Part shown: one piece after another, positions 41,771-53,926 of the stretch
How positions within the stretch are numbered: position 1 is the stretch's first letter
Layout of the letters: every line of letters begins with the position of its first letter
Source: Candolleomyces eurysporus
Lineage: Eukaryota > Basidiomycota > Agaricomycetes > Agaricales > Psathyrellaceae
Direction: 5' to 3'
DNA: 64,000 bases
Assembly: GCA_027579435.1 (NCBI GenBank)
Contig: JANBPK010000712.1
Span: 1-64,000 of the forward strand
Position numbers and translations under genes: made by a program
The notes under the pieces: model-generated
The model's input: the letters and a program-made list of their open reading frames with translations, nothing else
Told to the model about the DNA's origin: nothing
Databases searched by the model: none

Positions 41771-44700
41771 ACACTGGAAATCGACACCCAGGCTGAGGCT
41801 CAGAATATCAAGAAACCGGGCGAAGCGCAAATTTTGGATACTGACATCTCGTTCAGTAACGAATCCTCGGAAGAAGAGGAGTTTGACTGGGAAAAGGGTA
41901 ATGAATTAAATTCCAAGGCTGAAGAGAAGATTGAGGTGAAGAGTGGTGGTCGAGTATGGCTCGTGTTCATGAAGCTGTCGAGGCCCATTCGCGTGTTCTT
42001 GATTGCCTCCCTCAGGGTTGGCGTTCTCGTTATGCCTCTCATCGTGGTCCACTTTCGGTTTTCCAACACCCCCGTTAAAGTGTAGGCACACGTCCGGTTA
42101 CTATGGTTGATTATAGACTAGGCTAGAAGCTGTAAAATGTGTCTTTTGGTCGATGCCATTTACCATTTTGTTGTAGCAGTGACGTCGCTCTTTGGAGGTG
42201 GTCCTCTCAAATAATGACGCAGATGTTGAAGCTGTGATCCAAGCTCGCTTGATTTGACGTCAGAAGTTATGTCGGCGCCTGAATCGTTGGAATTAGTCAG
42301 TTGTGCCCCGTTGAAAAAAAATTGAAAAGAGGCGGCGTCGGGGTTGATTTCAACTTGACTGCGAAGGGATTTTTCCAGACTCTTTTATATATATATATAT
42401 ATATCTCTTAATATGCACGCCTTCCGGTATTCTATGGGTCGTGTTTGTTTGTTATTAGTGGGTACTGACGCCTGGTACAGCGGTAGTTGAAAAAGCTCGG
42501 TGTGCACGTGATTGCGTGGTTGTTGAGTACTCTCTGTTGGCAATTTTGATCGCATCCACCCCGGCTGGTCAGCAACCTGAACCCGCTGTGACTGAGCTTC
42601 AGCCCTGGAGACGTCTACGATGAGTTTGGATTGTGCGCTAAGCTTCCAAGTACTTCTTTTTATCATGATTCAAATTCTTATTTTCTCTACTCCAATTTTG
42701 ACCTCCCGGAGACTCTCTGCCAAGCCACGGTTTTGAACGACGAAGAACTCGATGAGTGCGTTCGTGGAGACAGGTGCGACTCTGAAGGTTGTGCGTTGAA
42801 GAGACCAGAGGCCCGAGTTGATTCTGGTTTAGTGAAGCCAGCCAGAGACTGGATGCTCCCTGATGTAGTTTATTCTGTCGTTTTTTTTNCAGTCGATGCG
42901 TTACTAAAATTTTCACAGGTTCGGTCTATTATACATGGGCGTCGAGCGTCAAAGAGACTGCACAAAAAGATTCAGCAGCATTGACTCATCTGTGCGTAGG
43001 CAGTGCTCAACCGTATGCCTCAACCCTCCCTCTTATGTTCGAAATAGAATGCGTTCAACTGCCCGTCACGAGCTGCGGGTATCAGGCCATGAAGGAGCGC
43101 AAGGGTAGTTCAGGGAGGTTATATACCGTTGATGGCCTTCAACGTAAGGGTTTTACCGAGGTCAAGTGGGGCGGTATGTAATGTGTTTAACGCCTCTGTT
43201 GTTGCGTGGTTAACCTCGATTCATTAGAATTTTTAGGTAGTGGCTGAAGGAAAGACAGGGAAGTTATGACTGTCATGCCTCATTAGCCTAATAGCTCGAT
43301 CTACAGTAAGTGCCAGCTACGGGCCACTGGCAAAACTTTGGAGCGCGGGAGGCTGTAATGTTTGCAGTCGAAGAGTTTGATCATAAACGAGCTTCGGGTG
43401 GTGCCGCTCTGAACGACAGCGTGTTCTACCGGGTTAGTGTCTGACCCTGTCGATTTATTAACTGGAAGACGTACGCGGAGATTTGTAGAATGGCATTATT
43501 TGTAGATGGTAAGTCGTTTGTGCTTCCTGCCCGACCGGCGATTAACGTCGTCTTTTTTAATTTTTAATTTTATTTTATTTTTTCTCTCACTCATCACTGG
43601 TTTTGTTTAAAAGATGGTCCTCAGAAGTTTATGAGGAGGTCGAGGATAAGCTTGATCAATTATACATTTAAGACACTTCCCTACTGCCGCACTTTCAATA
43701 TTGCGTTTTTCCCTGTGTCGCCTTCAAATTTGGCTTTTAGGTTTGCTGCAAAGGTCACCGTGACCAATGTAATCTTCCCCGTTCCTGGAGTGTTTCAATC
43801 CAGAGCGACCTGGGGAGGGGGGAATACTTGGTCGTGAAAAACTTTCCGTTTCATCCGGTTTCCCCCCTGGCGTCACCGTTCTTATCTCTTATGCACTCTT
43901 TATGTCTGGTCATACCCTAGTCGGTCGAGGTGAGGCCAGCCTTTCCTTTTACCGTAATCTGCCCCGGTGGTTTACTTCGGTGGGTTGTTAACGACTTACA
44001 GATGCAGAATGATTTACGCAAGATGGTGTTGGAAGACAGCTCGAGGAAAAGATGAAAACATATATGATCGCAGGAAGGACTGGTAAAACCTTGATAGCTC
44101 CAGTAACTCATTGAAAGTACGCCTTTCTACTCTTTTTCTGTGTGTACCGCTGCCCATTGGGACACGGTCTATTTTCAATCCTGATTATCGCTTTCTTGTT
44201 GATGGGGCCTCTGCAATCATCCGATTCGTCGGGCGGGCACTTGGTGCTGCAAGGCACGGGAAGGTCAGGGCATCGGGAGTCTGCATTAATCGCGCTATTT
44301 TATTTATTTTGCTTTCATCACGTATCGTTCCTCTCTACTAAAATAGCGGTTGTTCAATGTATTTTAATTCTGGATTGTATAAACTCGGCGTTTGAGGGTC
44401 AGGCGAAATCAGGCGTGCAGGCAGGGGGTTAAATACGCATAAATCGGGCGATTAGAATTGATCCGGGTGCTACGAAGGCCGTCTAGTATAATCATAAATC
44501 CATCGTTCGTTTCAAGTTTCCTTTAACGATAAAGAGGTTGAGCTCCTGGTTTCATTACGTCCCATCAATGATTTGGTGATGGTTTCTATTCTGGCGTCGT
44601 GGTGGAGAGAGCTCCAGAAATAATGGATCCTTGTGAGTCCTCCATATTCAACTTATTGCCTTCTTAGAAAAAGAAAAAGAAAAAANTAAAAAANGAAAAA

Positions 44701-45067
44701 ATAAAAATTTAGATTGATTTTAATGCTTCTATATGTGCTTGATTTGTCTTCGTGGACATGGTCTTTGCAATGAGCCAGCTAATCGGCGTGCATGAATTTA
44801 TCTCAATTTGGAAGGAGGAGCAGCAGCCTCGTGGTTCAAGTCCTACCCCCGGTTTGGGCGAGGGTAGAACCTTTAGGATCACTCTTGGTAACAAAACACC
44901 CAGTCTCCTCAATATAATAAAGTGACACATTGGAAGGGTTAAGTTTCCTGAATCTTGGTGATGAATAGGACGTTTCCTGTCTTGGAAGTTTAAAAATGCG
45001 GACGGTACTATGCATATCGATCCCTCAGGCTTTCCCACCGTTCTAATTGTTCCTTTACGCCTCCCTC
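41771..45067. other. Accessory DNA with weak coding traces
   Basis: No gene could be modelled. A plus-strand trace at about 42608-43170 gives DEFGLCAKLPSTSFYHD and, after a possible intron holding an N, FGLLYMGVERQRD and later YTVDGLQRKGFTEVKWGG; these could be exons of an unrecognised or dying gene. A (TA)n microsatellite is at 42386-42404. A-rich runs with two Ns lie at 44669-44705. Confidence 0.35.
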
Positions 45068-45977
45068 ATGGCTTCTCTCGTTCACTCTACCAATGATCCA
45101 AGTGAAGACCCTGAACCTCGGATGGCTTGTTTTCCCCTTTCCAAGTGTTTGATCCAAACAGGCCCAAGCGATTTGACTCTGCCCAGAATCAAACAAAGCG
45201 TTGCTCACGACCCCAGCGCCTCTCATATGACGCCCGAGATTTTACCCCCACTTAGCACCTTTCTTGAAGGTGTACTTTCCTCGAGTATTGTTCCTTCCTA
45301 CCCTGAGAACCAGGTACTTCTATATTCATTTGGGCCATTCATCGTCTATCGGTTATATTCACGTTTAGCACTATTGATAGATATGCAAGGAATTTCGTTC
45401 TCCAGCCCTCTCTGAAAGACCAACTACCACATCCCACCCGGTCGCACAGTTCCCTAACGCCCCAAAGGCAACAGATGGTCCGTTTCATCATTGCTTCCGT
45501 AGTGCGTCGATGGAATCACCTGGAGATATACTGGTGATTCCGGACGTCTCCGAAGCCAGGGACTACCGCTGCAGTAATTGTTTAATAGAAGAGACGCAGA
45601 CGTGGAGGAGAGGGGTAGGAACACAGGTTCTTTGTAACCCTTGTGGTCAATATTTACTGAAAGTGTGTTATTCCATCCAGTTTCGGTGGTATAGTTTCCT
45701 CACAATTAATTACCCAGTTCGGGAGGGACAGGCCTACAAGAACATGTTACATGTGTAAGCGTCTGTGCGACTTCCATGCTTTACAAGGTAAAATGATTTG
45801 TGCTCGGTGAATATTATTTCAGCTTAGGTGAGAGGTTTAACCGTGCTAATGATTTTTGTAGATGTCTTGATAAAAAGGTTCGGAATAAGCAGCCTCGATG
45901 GATTTCTTATGAGCAGAGTTTTTCATAACATCGGTGTAAACGTGTACCCATTTTCACTGCCGTTATGTACTTGTTAA
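45068..45977 (+). CDS. GATA-type zinc-finger protein
   Basis: Four exons, 45068-45313, 45381-45662, 45718-45787 and 45862-45977, join in frame with GT-AG borders to 237 aa. Residues about 150-175 form one GATA finger with fungal spacing C-x2-C-x17-C-x2-C (CSNC...CNPCGQYL); the usual CNACG is CNPCG and the usual TPLWRR is TQTWRR. A following basic segment with CYMCKRLCDFH may add a second metal site. Such proteins bind GATA-like DNA and act as nuclear transcription factors. The protein is short and the N-terminal 140 residues are low-complexity and unrecognised; the last exon is the weakest part. Confidence 0.75.
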
Positions 45978-46641
45978 TTTAAGAATTGAAGATCTTAGCA
46001 TAACGAAGTCGCCTGTTTGTAGCTTTCAAACTGTAAACTGTCGTTCGACGCTTAAAGCTATTCTGGCCCTCCCCAGACTCATTCTTGAAGTGTATCTGAG
46101 GCTCATGCCGCGTACTCATCTGACTGTGGTAGTAAATAAATCGGAGACTATAGATTTCCGAACTCCTTATTTCATTACGAGAAGTTTCGTAAACCGACGT
46201 TTATTTTAACATATAAGGGCGGTTTAACGGTAAGCTACCGCATCTCGACATGAGCATGAAGTATTCTCTTGCGAGAACTTCTTAAATGACTATTGTACAA
46301 GAAGGACTATTATACAAATATGATCAGGGAGACCTGAATCAAATAGGAGGGGAATCGAGAGAAGGAAATCGTTGTACCGGGATAGAAGAGAACATAGGAG
46401 GATTTGGGGCGCACAGGGAGCATTCATTAGGACTTATCGAAGCGATAATTGATCGGGGTGGTGGTATGAAGGTAAATAAATATATAGGGAGAAGGAAAAG
46501 AAAGAATTAAAAAAAAANAAAAAAAAAAAAAAAAAAGGAAGAAAGAAAAGTATGACATACAATGGCGAAGGGAAGAATTTCATTCTGGTTGATAGACGAT
46601 TTTGGGTGTCCCGGTCGTTTCTGGGTAATAGTTGCTTGATA
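45978..46641. other. Intergenic, poly-A run with N
   Basis: 3' flanks of the GATA gene and of the minus-strand acidic-protein gene. A purine-rich run near 46500-46550 includes an N in an A homopolymer. Nothing else is supported. Confidence 0.4.
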
Positions 46642-47701
46642 TTATGCGAACTTCAGACCGGGGATGGGGGAATCGTGCGTGGTGTTGTTAACTCCAAGAG
46701 ATTTCATGTTCAGGTAATTTCGAATAGATGACTGCATGATTTCCCTTGTAGAAAGGACGTTCTGGCCGAGAGGATTGGTTAGGAACAGTTGGGGCCCTAA
46801 ATGTATAATTAGCAAGCGTCAAAAAGGTGAAGGAGTTCGTATAAATGTGATTGGAGTTGAATGAATTAAGGTGGTTGGAGTTTAGAAAGGTAGAAAAAAA
46901 TCTATCCGAAGGAGCAAGAGAAACTAACCGGGCGATGAATGAAGATTGACCGAGAACTGAGAGGATTCGCTACAGTTTGAGTCAAAATACCCCATTTCCT
47001 TGGTATCATTTTCAGGTCCTGCGACATAGTGTTTGGTAAGGCCTTGGCTTTGAACCTCACCGTTCTCCATGGTTGGGGAAGGCGCCGGAGAAGATACTGG
47101 GGAATCCTGTTCGCTGTCCGTGGTGCGAACGTCTTCCTCACCGTCACAGTCGTCGTCTTCATCTTCATCGTTTTCTGTGTCATCGTCTAACATAAATGAT
47201 GCGTTGTCGGACGTCAGGTCGTCGTCGGAATCTGTTTCGATAAAACTGGTGCTGTCAGAGTCCGATTCAACGGTCGTATCCTCATCATCTTCGTCGCTAT
47301 CATCGCTAGAATCAACTTATACGTGTGTGAGATTCAAGAATTAATAGGAGGTAATGGTCGAAATTACTTACTTGGTTCAGTGGAAGACGGGGATGGATTG
47401 GTGAAGATAGATGGTGGTTGGACATATTGTGGGAGGGGTGACCTTATTGGAATAGCTTCGGACCTCTCGTCGTATCCTTGATTTTGAGAGTGGGACAAGG
47501 TGCTGGATGTGACTTTTCTGGGTAGGAAGCGCATAGCGGGGAATTGGGTTGCACTAATAAGTGAATGAGAACTTATTCCATCTCCACGTATGATAAACAA
47601 AGTACGCACGTTGGAGTCGTTGCTTCGGCTTTCAAGCTTATGATTCTACGATTTAGAATGATCGGGGTCATTGTAACCCCTGGGGTCCTTGATGGAGGCA
47701 T
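46642..47701 (-). CDS. Acidic low-complexity protein, unknown function
   Basis: Four exons, 47701-47610, 47553-47372, 47315-46929 and 46796-46642, join perfectly to 271 aa. The N-terminal 90 residues are mixed and Pro-containing; residues about 92-155 are strongly acidic (runs of D, E and S such as SSDDSDEDDEDTT). The last exon encodes a distinct, better-structured tail (GPQLFLTNPLGQNVLSTRE and MKSLGVNN). No family was recognised. Acidic Ser-rich stretches of this type occur in histone-binding and nucleolar proteins, but that is only an analogy. Confidence 0.68.
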
Positions 47702-48298
47702 AATTGTTGTTGAAAATCTGTGGTGAGTCGAGGTGAGAGTAGAGCTGGGGTGTTTTCGTTAATTTGGTGTAGCACGGTAAGTCGATATCTGTGGTTTATA
47801 TAGACGATTGAGGCTCTCTCCCGTGACATATCTCGTAAATTTTAGGTTTGGATCTAGTGGTGCCTTCATGTTGAGAGTTAATGAATGAGTGTTTCCTTGC
47901 GAGCTCGCGATGTTCAGTCGTGAAGTTGAGTTTGGAGCGAGGCAGAGGTTTGACAGCGCGGATTCACGCCACATTGATCACAGCCAGGCACCAGCGATTC
48001 GCCACGTCATAATTTGTTGTTGTTGGTGCCTGTCACGGATTGCCGGCAAACGCCATGATGTCGTCTGCTCCTCGCGCGTACTCTCACGCCGTGATGTCGT
48101 CTGCTCCTCGCGCGTACTCCCATTTGGCGGCTGGTATGCATAAGAATCCTTCAAGAAACAGTCCATGTATGTGAGATAGTCGATTTATATTGGTTTTTTA
48201 AAGACATTTTCTATTCATAGGCATGCCAAGGCGACCATGACCTGTATAAAAGGAATACGTCTGAAGAATTCTTTCTCGACACATCATTCACCATTCGT
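47702..48298. promoter_or_regulatory. Divergent intergenic region
   Basis: 597 bp between the starts of the acidic-protein gene (minus) and the F-box/LRR-like gene (plus); both promoters should lie here. A 36-bp-period tandem repeat is inside it. Confidence 0.4.
48056..48119. repeat. Two-unit tandem repeat, period 36 bp
   Basis: TGATGTCGTCTGCTCCTCGC continued by GCGTACTC (28 bp) occurs identically at 48056-48083 and 48092-48119, separated by TCACGCCG. Exact identity points to a recent duplication in a promoter region. Confidence 0.9.
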
Positions 48299-49497
48299 AT
48301 GCCTCCCCCTACTTGTCGACGTCAGGAAAGGGAGTTGGCTCTCAGGTCAGCTCCTTTCAACCGGCCAGCTTTCATCACATTTCTTCCTGCTGAAGTCTTG
48401 GAAGAAATTGCCCTTTATTTCCAAGACGATTCTCGCACTTTTACATCTTTTATGGCCACTTGCAGACGATTCTCGTCGGTCGGGGGTTACCTCCGATATC
48501 ATTCGTTGATTTTTAACTGGGGTACGGGCCGACGTTTGTTAGCCACCCTTCTTTCTGGATCAGGCGTATCTCAAAGTTATTGTCGCTATGTCAAGAAAAT
48601 GTGGTTAATGGGGTGGAGCTCATCAGACGGCTACCTTTCTTCTACTATGTTATGTCAAGTCTTACCCTTGCTTAAAAATCTCATTGTACTGAAAATCGAC
48701 GGCCACCACTTCGATACCTCCCAGACACGAACGCTTTTGATCCGGATGGGTGTTATTCGTGAAAACATGCATCCGGCCTACACTCTTCATTCTATATCTT
48801 CCTCGCTCGTCACTACCCCTCTTACCCTTCCGAATCTCCGGTATTTGATGATATCGGGCTCCCCTCCATTGATGGCTATAGCAAATTACCGCAATCTGGA
48901 AGAAATCCTTCTGGATAGTTATATGTATTACGACGACCTTGCTGAATTCCTGTCTCATGCGGAGGGCACTTCACTAGGAGTTTCCTTGCGAGTTCTCAGT
49001 ATCAAGATCGCCCGAAACGTGAACCTAGAACTTATGCTGCCTCTTCTTCAAAGGACGTTCCCGGAACTCAGGAATTTGTGGCTCGAACAGTCGTCCATGG
49101 ATCTTCGGGTAAGTGAACTTATACTCGGGTTCGATCTATCATATTCTTACATGAACGCCATTGCAATACACAGACTGCCTTGAACAGTTTAGGTAGTGGT
49201 TTGAACTGCCCTTCCCAATTGCGTTATGTCCTCTTCAACAAATACCACAGGTATCCTTTACCACGGTGGAAAGAGCCAATTTCGTCGAAAAAGCCGTTGA
49301 AGGATCAGGTAGAAGATGATGTACAGCAGCTTCGTTCAAGGGTACCTCTGTTGACCTTTCTTGGGATGGGAAGAAGTTTATGGGGTTTTGGGGGATACGG
49401 TGATTTTACTTCTGTCGAACACGACGGCAGGCTTACGTTGGACGAGTGGTGGAGAAGCAGATTTGGCTCCGAGTTTGAGTTCGAAGAGGAAATGTAA
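48299..49497 (+). CDS. F-box/LRR-like protein
   Basis: Two exons, 48299-49108 and 49174-49497, give 377 aa. Residues about 25-60 (FLPAEVLEEIALYFQDDSRTF then ATCRRFS) are an F-box-like start. The rest is Leu-rich with irregular LRR-like strands (LPLLKNLIVLKID, LPNLRYLMISG, YRNLEEILLD, LRVLSIKI, FPELRNLWLE), the common fungal F-box/LRR layout. Likely an SCF adaptor (inference). The intron is 65 nt with GTAAGT and ACACAG. A frameshift-free reading and clean splice make it a good model; substrate unknown. Confidence 0.75.
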
Positions 49498-49767
49498 GGC
49501 CAACCCGTCACGATGGCATCTCTATCTTTTAGAAATTCGTTTCTAGTTGTGTTTACTACCCTTGCTTCGTAAATCTTTTGTTTTGTTCGCTTTTATCTTT
49601 CTCGTTTTTTCTTTCATTTTTCTTTCANTTTTTTTTTATCGTTTTCAACCTTTAATCGGCCNTTTTTTTTTTCCCCTTATTAATTTCTTGCACAAAGATT
49701 TATGCAGTATAGTCTCTTATACACTATTATTTTTGATACTTTCTGGATCGAGTTGAGGCAGGTTTCG

Positions 49768-50489
49768 TCAAAATTTCTCAGTAGGAAGGTAAATCAACAG
49801 TCGTTTTCGGGTGCCAAACCTGAGAATGTGGCCCAGAAAGGTGGAGAACTGTGCGTTAGTCTGTCTATGCGTGAATAAATCGGACAATTTGATTAGCATG
49901 TCTGAGCTATCCTGATCACAATCTCCATTCAAGTTATTGAAAATAATCAAGGTGTAATGTATAAAAGGAAATTGCTCTCGGAACAAATCTAAGAGACGTT
50001 GTAGGAGAGTTGAAGTGAGTGATAGCCTAGTTTTGAGAATTGGAAACTCTACCCGCGAAATGTCGTTTGATGCAACGACGAGAAATATCTTCCAAATGAA
50101 AACAGCCTCCCTCTTCTTGCAAGCGACGTAGCGCCGCATGGACCGAACGCAGGCCAGGGTACGTAGGTGGGACCAAATTGTATCATCGGTCTGTTGCAGA
50201 TGAGTAGCTCGTGCTTAATAAAGCNTTTTTTTCCGGGAATAATAGCTGAGAGTATTTCTTGGTAGCGTAAAAAACTGCACTCACCTCCTAGTAAACATCT
50301 TTCGGAGGGTCCCAGCTCCCGACACTGTCGCATTGCCTTGGAGTACGCATAGAGGTGGATGATCAACTTTGTGAAGGTGGTTGGGTCAAGCTTGAGTATG
50401 TTCATAAAGCGGAACAAAGTTCGCCTTCTTTGTAGAGAACATATGCGTTTGAAAGCGTTAAACTCGAGTAGATGAAGGGATGGAGGCAA
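49768..50489 (-). CDS. Leu-rich hypothetical protein, partial model
   Basis: Minus-strand frames at 50489-50290 (PSLHLLEFNAFKRICSLQ, LELGPSERCLLGG) and 50200-49768 (ISRVEFPILKTRLSLTS, FPFIHYTLIIFNNLNGD) are probably two exons of one gene; the intron between them contains an N at 50225 and the phases do not join cleanly as written. Residue content resembles the LRR part of fungal F-box proteins, and the gene is convergent with the F-box/LRR-like gene to the left. No complete F-box is visible, so the 5' end may lie further right or be lost. Confidence 0.4.
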
Positions 50490-50778
50490 AGGCCCAGGAT
50501 GCGATGCTTGAGTATGCCCTTGACAAGGATCCAGTCGAAAACCACGCGATGGGGACAGGAGGAGCGCGAAGAAGCGAGTACCAGTCTTGTGTTAGGACAC
50601 GAAGTAAATGGAGAATAAGGAAATTGATAGCAAGGGAGAGAAAGAGAGGAGTGACGTCTGTATCATAGATTGTTTACTAGTCTTTGCACACCATTGAGTC
50701 TCGAGTGCCGCCCGTCCTTGCCCCTCTTCTAGAAATCCGCTCAGTGCGATTTTTCACTGGGGTGCGAGGATGGTACTT

Positions 50779-52330
50779 CAAACGTGCCCAGCCAGTGTAG
50801 GGACATGAACATTAACTGTTTCGCCTATTGTTACGCGAGGCGCAGCATGAATTATGGTTTCAATGAGGATAGGGTCGGTGTAGTTCGGCGTATTTGTCGA
50901 AAGAGCGTAAGCGGTGATTGAACTTTGGCAATTCGCTGAGAATTTGAGATTGTCCAAGAACCTGTGGGATAGATTTCGTTCTGAAGAATTGTAACAGATA
51001 TACATTCGGTATACGTACGATTAATTTTAATAAACCTGGGAAAGTCGCCATTAGGATAATGAGGAAGATTTATTCGAGGGACGCGTGTCGAAAAGGAGAA
51101 AGGTTATTCATCAGCATGAATGTTTGCATCGTTCGGGTTAGAAGGAGTACGACAGGGTACACTCTTGGAAACTTACCTGAATGTACTGGGAATTCGACGT
51201 CACGACGAAAAAGACGGAAGATTCATTTCTCGTTGAAATTGGTCCTTGTTCGCTTGTATGCCCTGAAAAACCATTAGGTCGATTTTTTCCTAGTGGGTGT
51301 AGCGAGCCTCCATATTTATCGTTGGTGAAACTGCCTTGTGAGATGCCCTATTGTTCGGAAAGTGAATGGTAAGAAGAGAGGCCATCGTAGAGGTAGAAGT
51401 CGAACTTCCCTTAGCTAAGGTGACGCGGTAATCTCGTTGGACATCATGCATCATTCCTCTTGTTTCCGGACCGCTCACTGCGCTCCGGCCTTTCTCAACT
51501 TCCTGTCCTATCGATACCATTTTCATGAAGAATTCTTCAAGAACATTATATTCTCGTTTATATGAAGACTTACAGAATGGAGGGGGATCGATAACTCGTC
51601 ACAGTCGACCTTTTTGAAAGTAACACGATGTTGTGAGATTGATTGTTGACGATGGTTCGTGGTCATTTGGGTGAAAATTCTGACTCCCTGACGTAGTGTT
51701 TTAGTGCTTCGGAACGAAGATTCTATATGAAACGAATAAGAATGCTCACCAAGTTTATGTTTCGCCTGGATGGTGCGTCTCCTCGACAAGTAAACGGTAC
51801 TAATTCTTGTTTCCCTTCGCCTATTTTATGGACCCTCTCGGAAGGGTTATACACCCAATCCTTGGTACCATTGCTTGTTAACTTAAACTTTAATAGACCT
51901 ACAAGTTCCACTGCTTATAGTGGGGCTCGAAAAGTCCCAGTTGGGGTTCAGATCAACGGTGATGAAAGACAAGAATGTAGTCTTTCCGGAGCCATTGGCA
52001 CCTTGTAGTTGTCAATGAATGGGGTAGTGTTCGCCCTTTACCATCCCCTCCGTCCCTCCCCGGAGCACTGTTAAGTAGCGCTACCCATTGCTGACCTTCA
52101 CGATAGGAAAATGTTTCCAGTTCATCACTATTCCAAGCCATTCTTCGCAACGATTTCAATTCCGTATCTTAGGATGTGACCTAACGGGGTCTGAATGGAG
52201 GAATATATGTGTGCGTTGTTATGTTTCCATTCCCCTGTTCCACGGAGGTTGATGGGAAAACTAAAAATGTCTGTTTTCAGGTTCGAAGATCTTGTGTTTG
52301 GGCATGAAAAGGTTAATTTCACCTACTGAA
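50779..52330 (-). other. Possible minus-strand gene or relic
   Basis: Several minus-strand frames could be exons: 52322-52130, 51911-51740 (FKLTSNGTKDWVYNPSER), 51789-51560 (HKLGEHSYSFHIESSFRS) and 51005-50779 (SSITAYALSTNTPNYTDPI ending in VPTLAGHV). I could not connect them with consistent phases and recognise no domain. Either a lineage-specific multi-exon gene or a decayed one. Confidence 0.3.
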
Positions 52331-53926
52331 GTATTCGAGCTACTGGAGGAGGAAATACGTTTCTATAGCTGTATGTTACCTCTATGACGGTCAGTCGCAG
52401 TTCATGTCGTCAAAAATCGTAACCCACATCGTAGATTGGGGCCATAATGCCATCCTCTTGAACGAGTATTCTGAACGATGAGCAAATCAAGTTTGGCGGA
52501 GGAGCTGGGGAGCTGCTCTGATTTATTTACCCCTTACCCTCTGTTTTTTGCTTCGTTCTTCGTCTTGGGATGTTATTAACTCTGATGAAGATGCGATTCC
52601 ACCTTAGGTCCGGTATGCGCAAATTCTGGGACTAACATTTCCGTCGGTATGTTTACGAAAAAGGCGCTTTGAGGGACGGATGCAGGTATGTAAGAACATT
52701 TACCCACCGTAAATTTGAACCCCTTCTCAATGGGAATAGAACGCAGCAGATTCATCATTTGTCGCTGCATTGGTGCCCAATTTCAAGATCCAGTTTCTTG
52801 TCGTTGCCCGTCAACAATCGTGATTGCTTCGTCGGGCCATTTTATTCCTGTGGACTTTCGTAAGTCAATAAATTTCATAAAATTTATCTGAAAATACGCT
52901 GAAACGCACAGGGAAGTCAAATAAGATAAAAATAAAAAAAAAGAAGTTTAAATTGAGAATNAAAATAAAGTTCGGGAGTAAAAGGTACGTTCCTTTATAC
53001 AATTTTTCTTTAATGCTTGAACCAGCATATGCTTTTAAAAGCGATCGTATCTCCTTCATTAAAGCTTGAGCTTTAGAAAGGAGATTTCGTTTGTGATGCC
53101 ACGGTAATTTTAGGGGTAGAGGCCGGGTTGTATCCGCTTCGCTGCTAGAAGAATAGATGCATGGTCAAAAAGGTTGTATGTTCCTGCATGCAGAGCGGTT
53201 AACCAGAAGAGTATGGGTTTATTTCCATCCCTCCATTCATAAGGAATGTTTCCTTGCGTGCATTTAGGGTCACATCTGGTTAGGTCCTGGTTCCTGCGAC
53301 TGGAGGCGTACCCCGGTTCGAATCTACCGTTTCACCCCTCATGGTGAGGCCATACGTCTTCATTTAAACAAACATCTGATATTACCCTATCAGCAATGAC
53401 CCCCTATGATGAACCACGAGAATTGGACGTCGGTGTTGCTTCGCGTAGCGTTCTTCTCCTGCCGACTTTGAAGGCGTCTGGTCAGGGCGTGTCATAGAAA
53501 AACGACGCCCTTTGGGCAGACGATGCTCTCAATTGCCGCAGGTCTTTTTTTTTCGGACTGTACGTTCTCCATTGGTCGGAACCCATGCCAGTTGACTGTT
53601 TGAATTCTCTTCATACAGATAGATTCTTGGGGTCGTTTTAACAATTGAGAGAGAGAAACTGGATTGCTTACATGGGGTTTCGCCACATGGGTTTNTANGC
53701 CCTCGATGGAAGTCTGTGGTTTTGAATCCAGGATAAAATGCAAGTTAGAGGAACCAGTGAGGTTTTCATTGTTATGGGCTTGTGGTGAATTTGACCGAAC
53801 CTTGCAGGAGCTGCTCGTGATTGGTAACGTGAGGGATGAAAGCCATAACGGGTTTGAATCTATTTGAATATACCAAACGACACGCGTCATTTCCCTTCCG
53901 CATCTTCTCCTTTCACCTACGTTGCT
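52331..53926. other. No supported gene
   Basis: Mixed short frames with Ns at 52962, 53695 and 53698. A tRNA-like B-box string near 53320 does not fold (see rejected items). Nothing else supported. Confidence 0.35.

Noticed and set aside
44830..44880. B-box-like GGTTCAAGTCC in a GC-rich patch
   Set aside because: No acceptor stem or A box; the match is isolated.
53270..53345. tRNA-like B box (GGTTCGAATC) at about 53314
   Set aside because: The bases around it do not form a 5-bp T stem, and no A box, anticodon arm or acceptor stem fits at the right distance.
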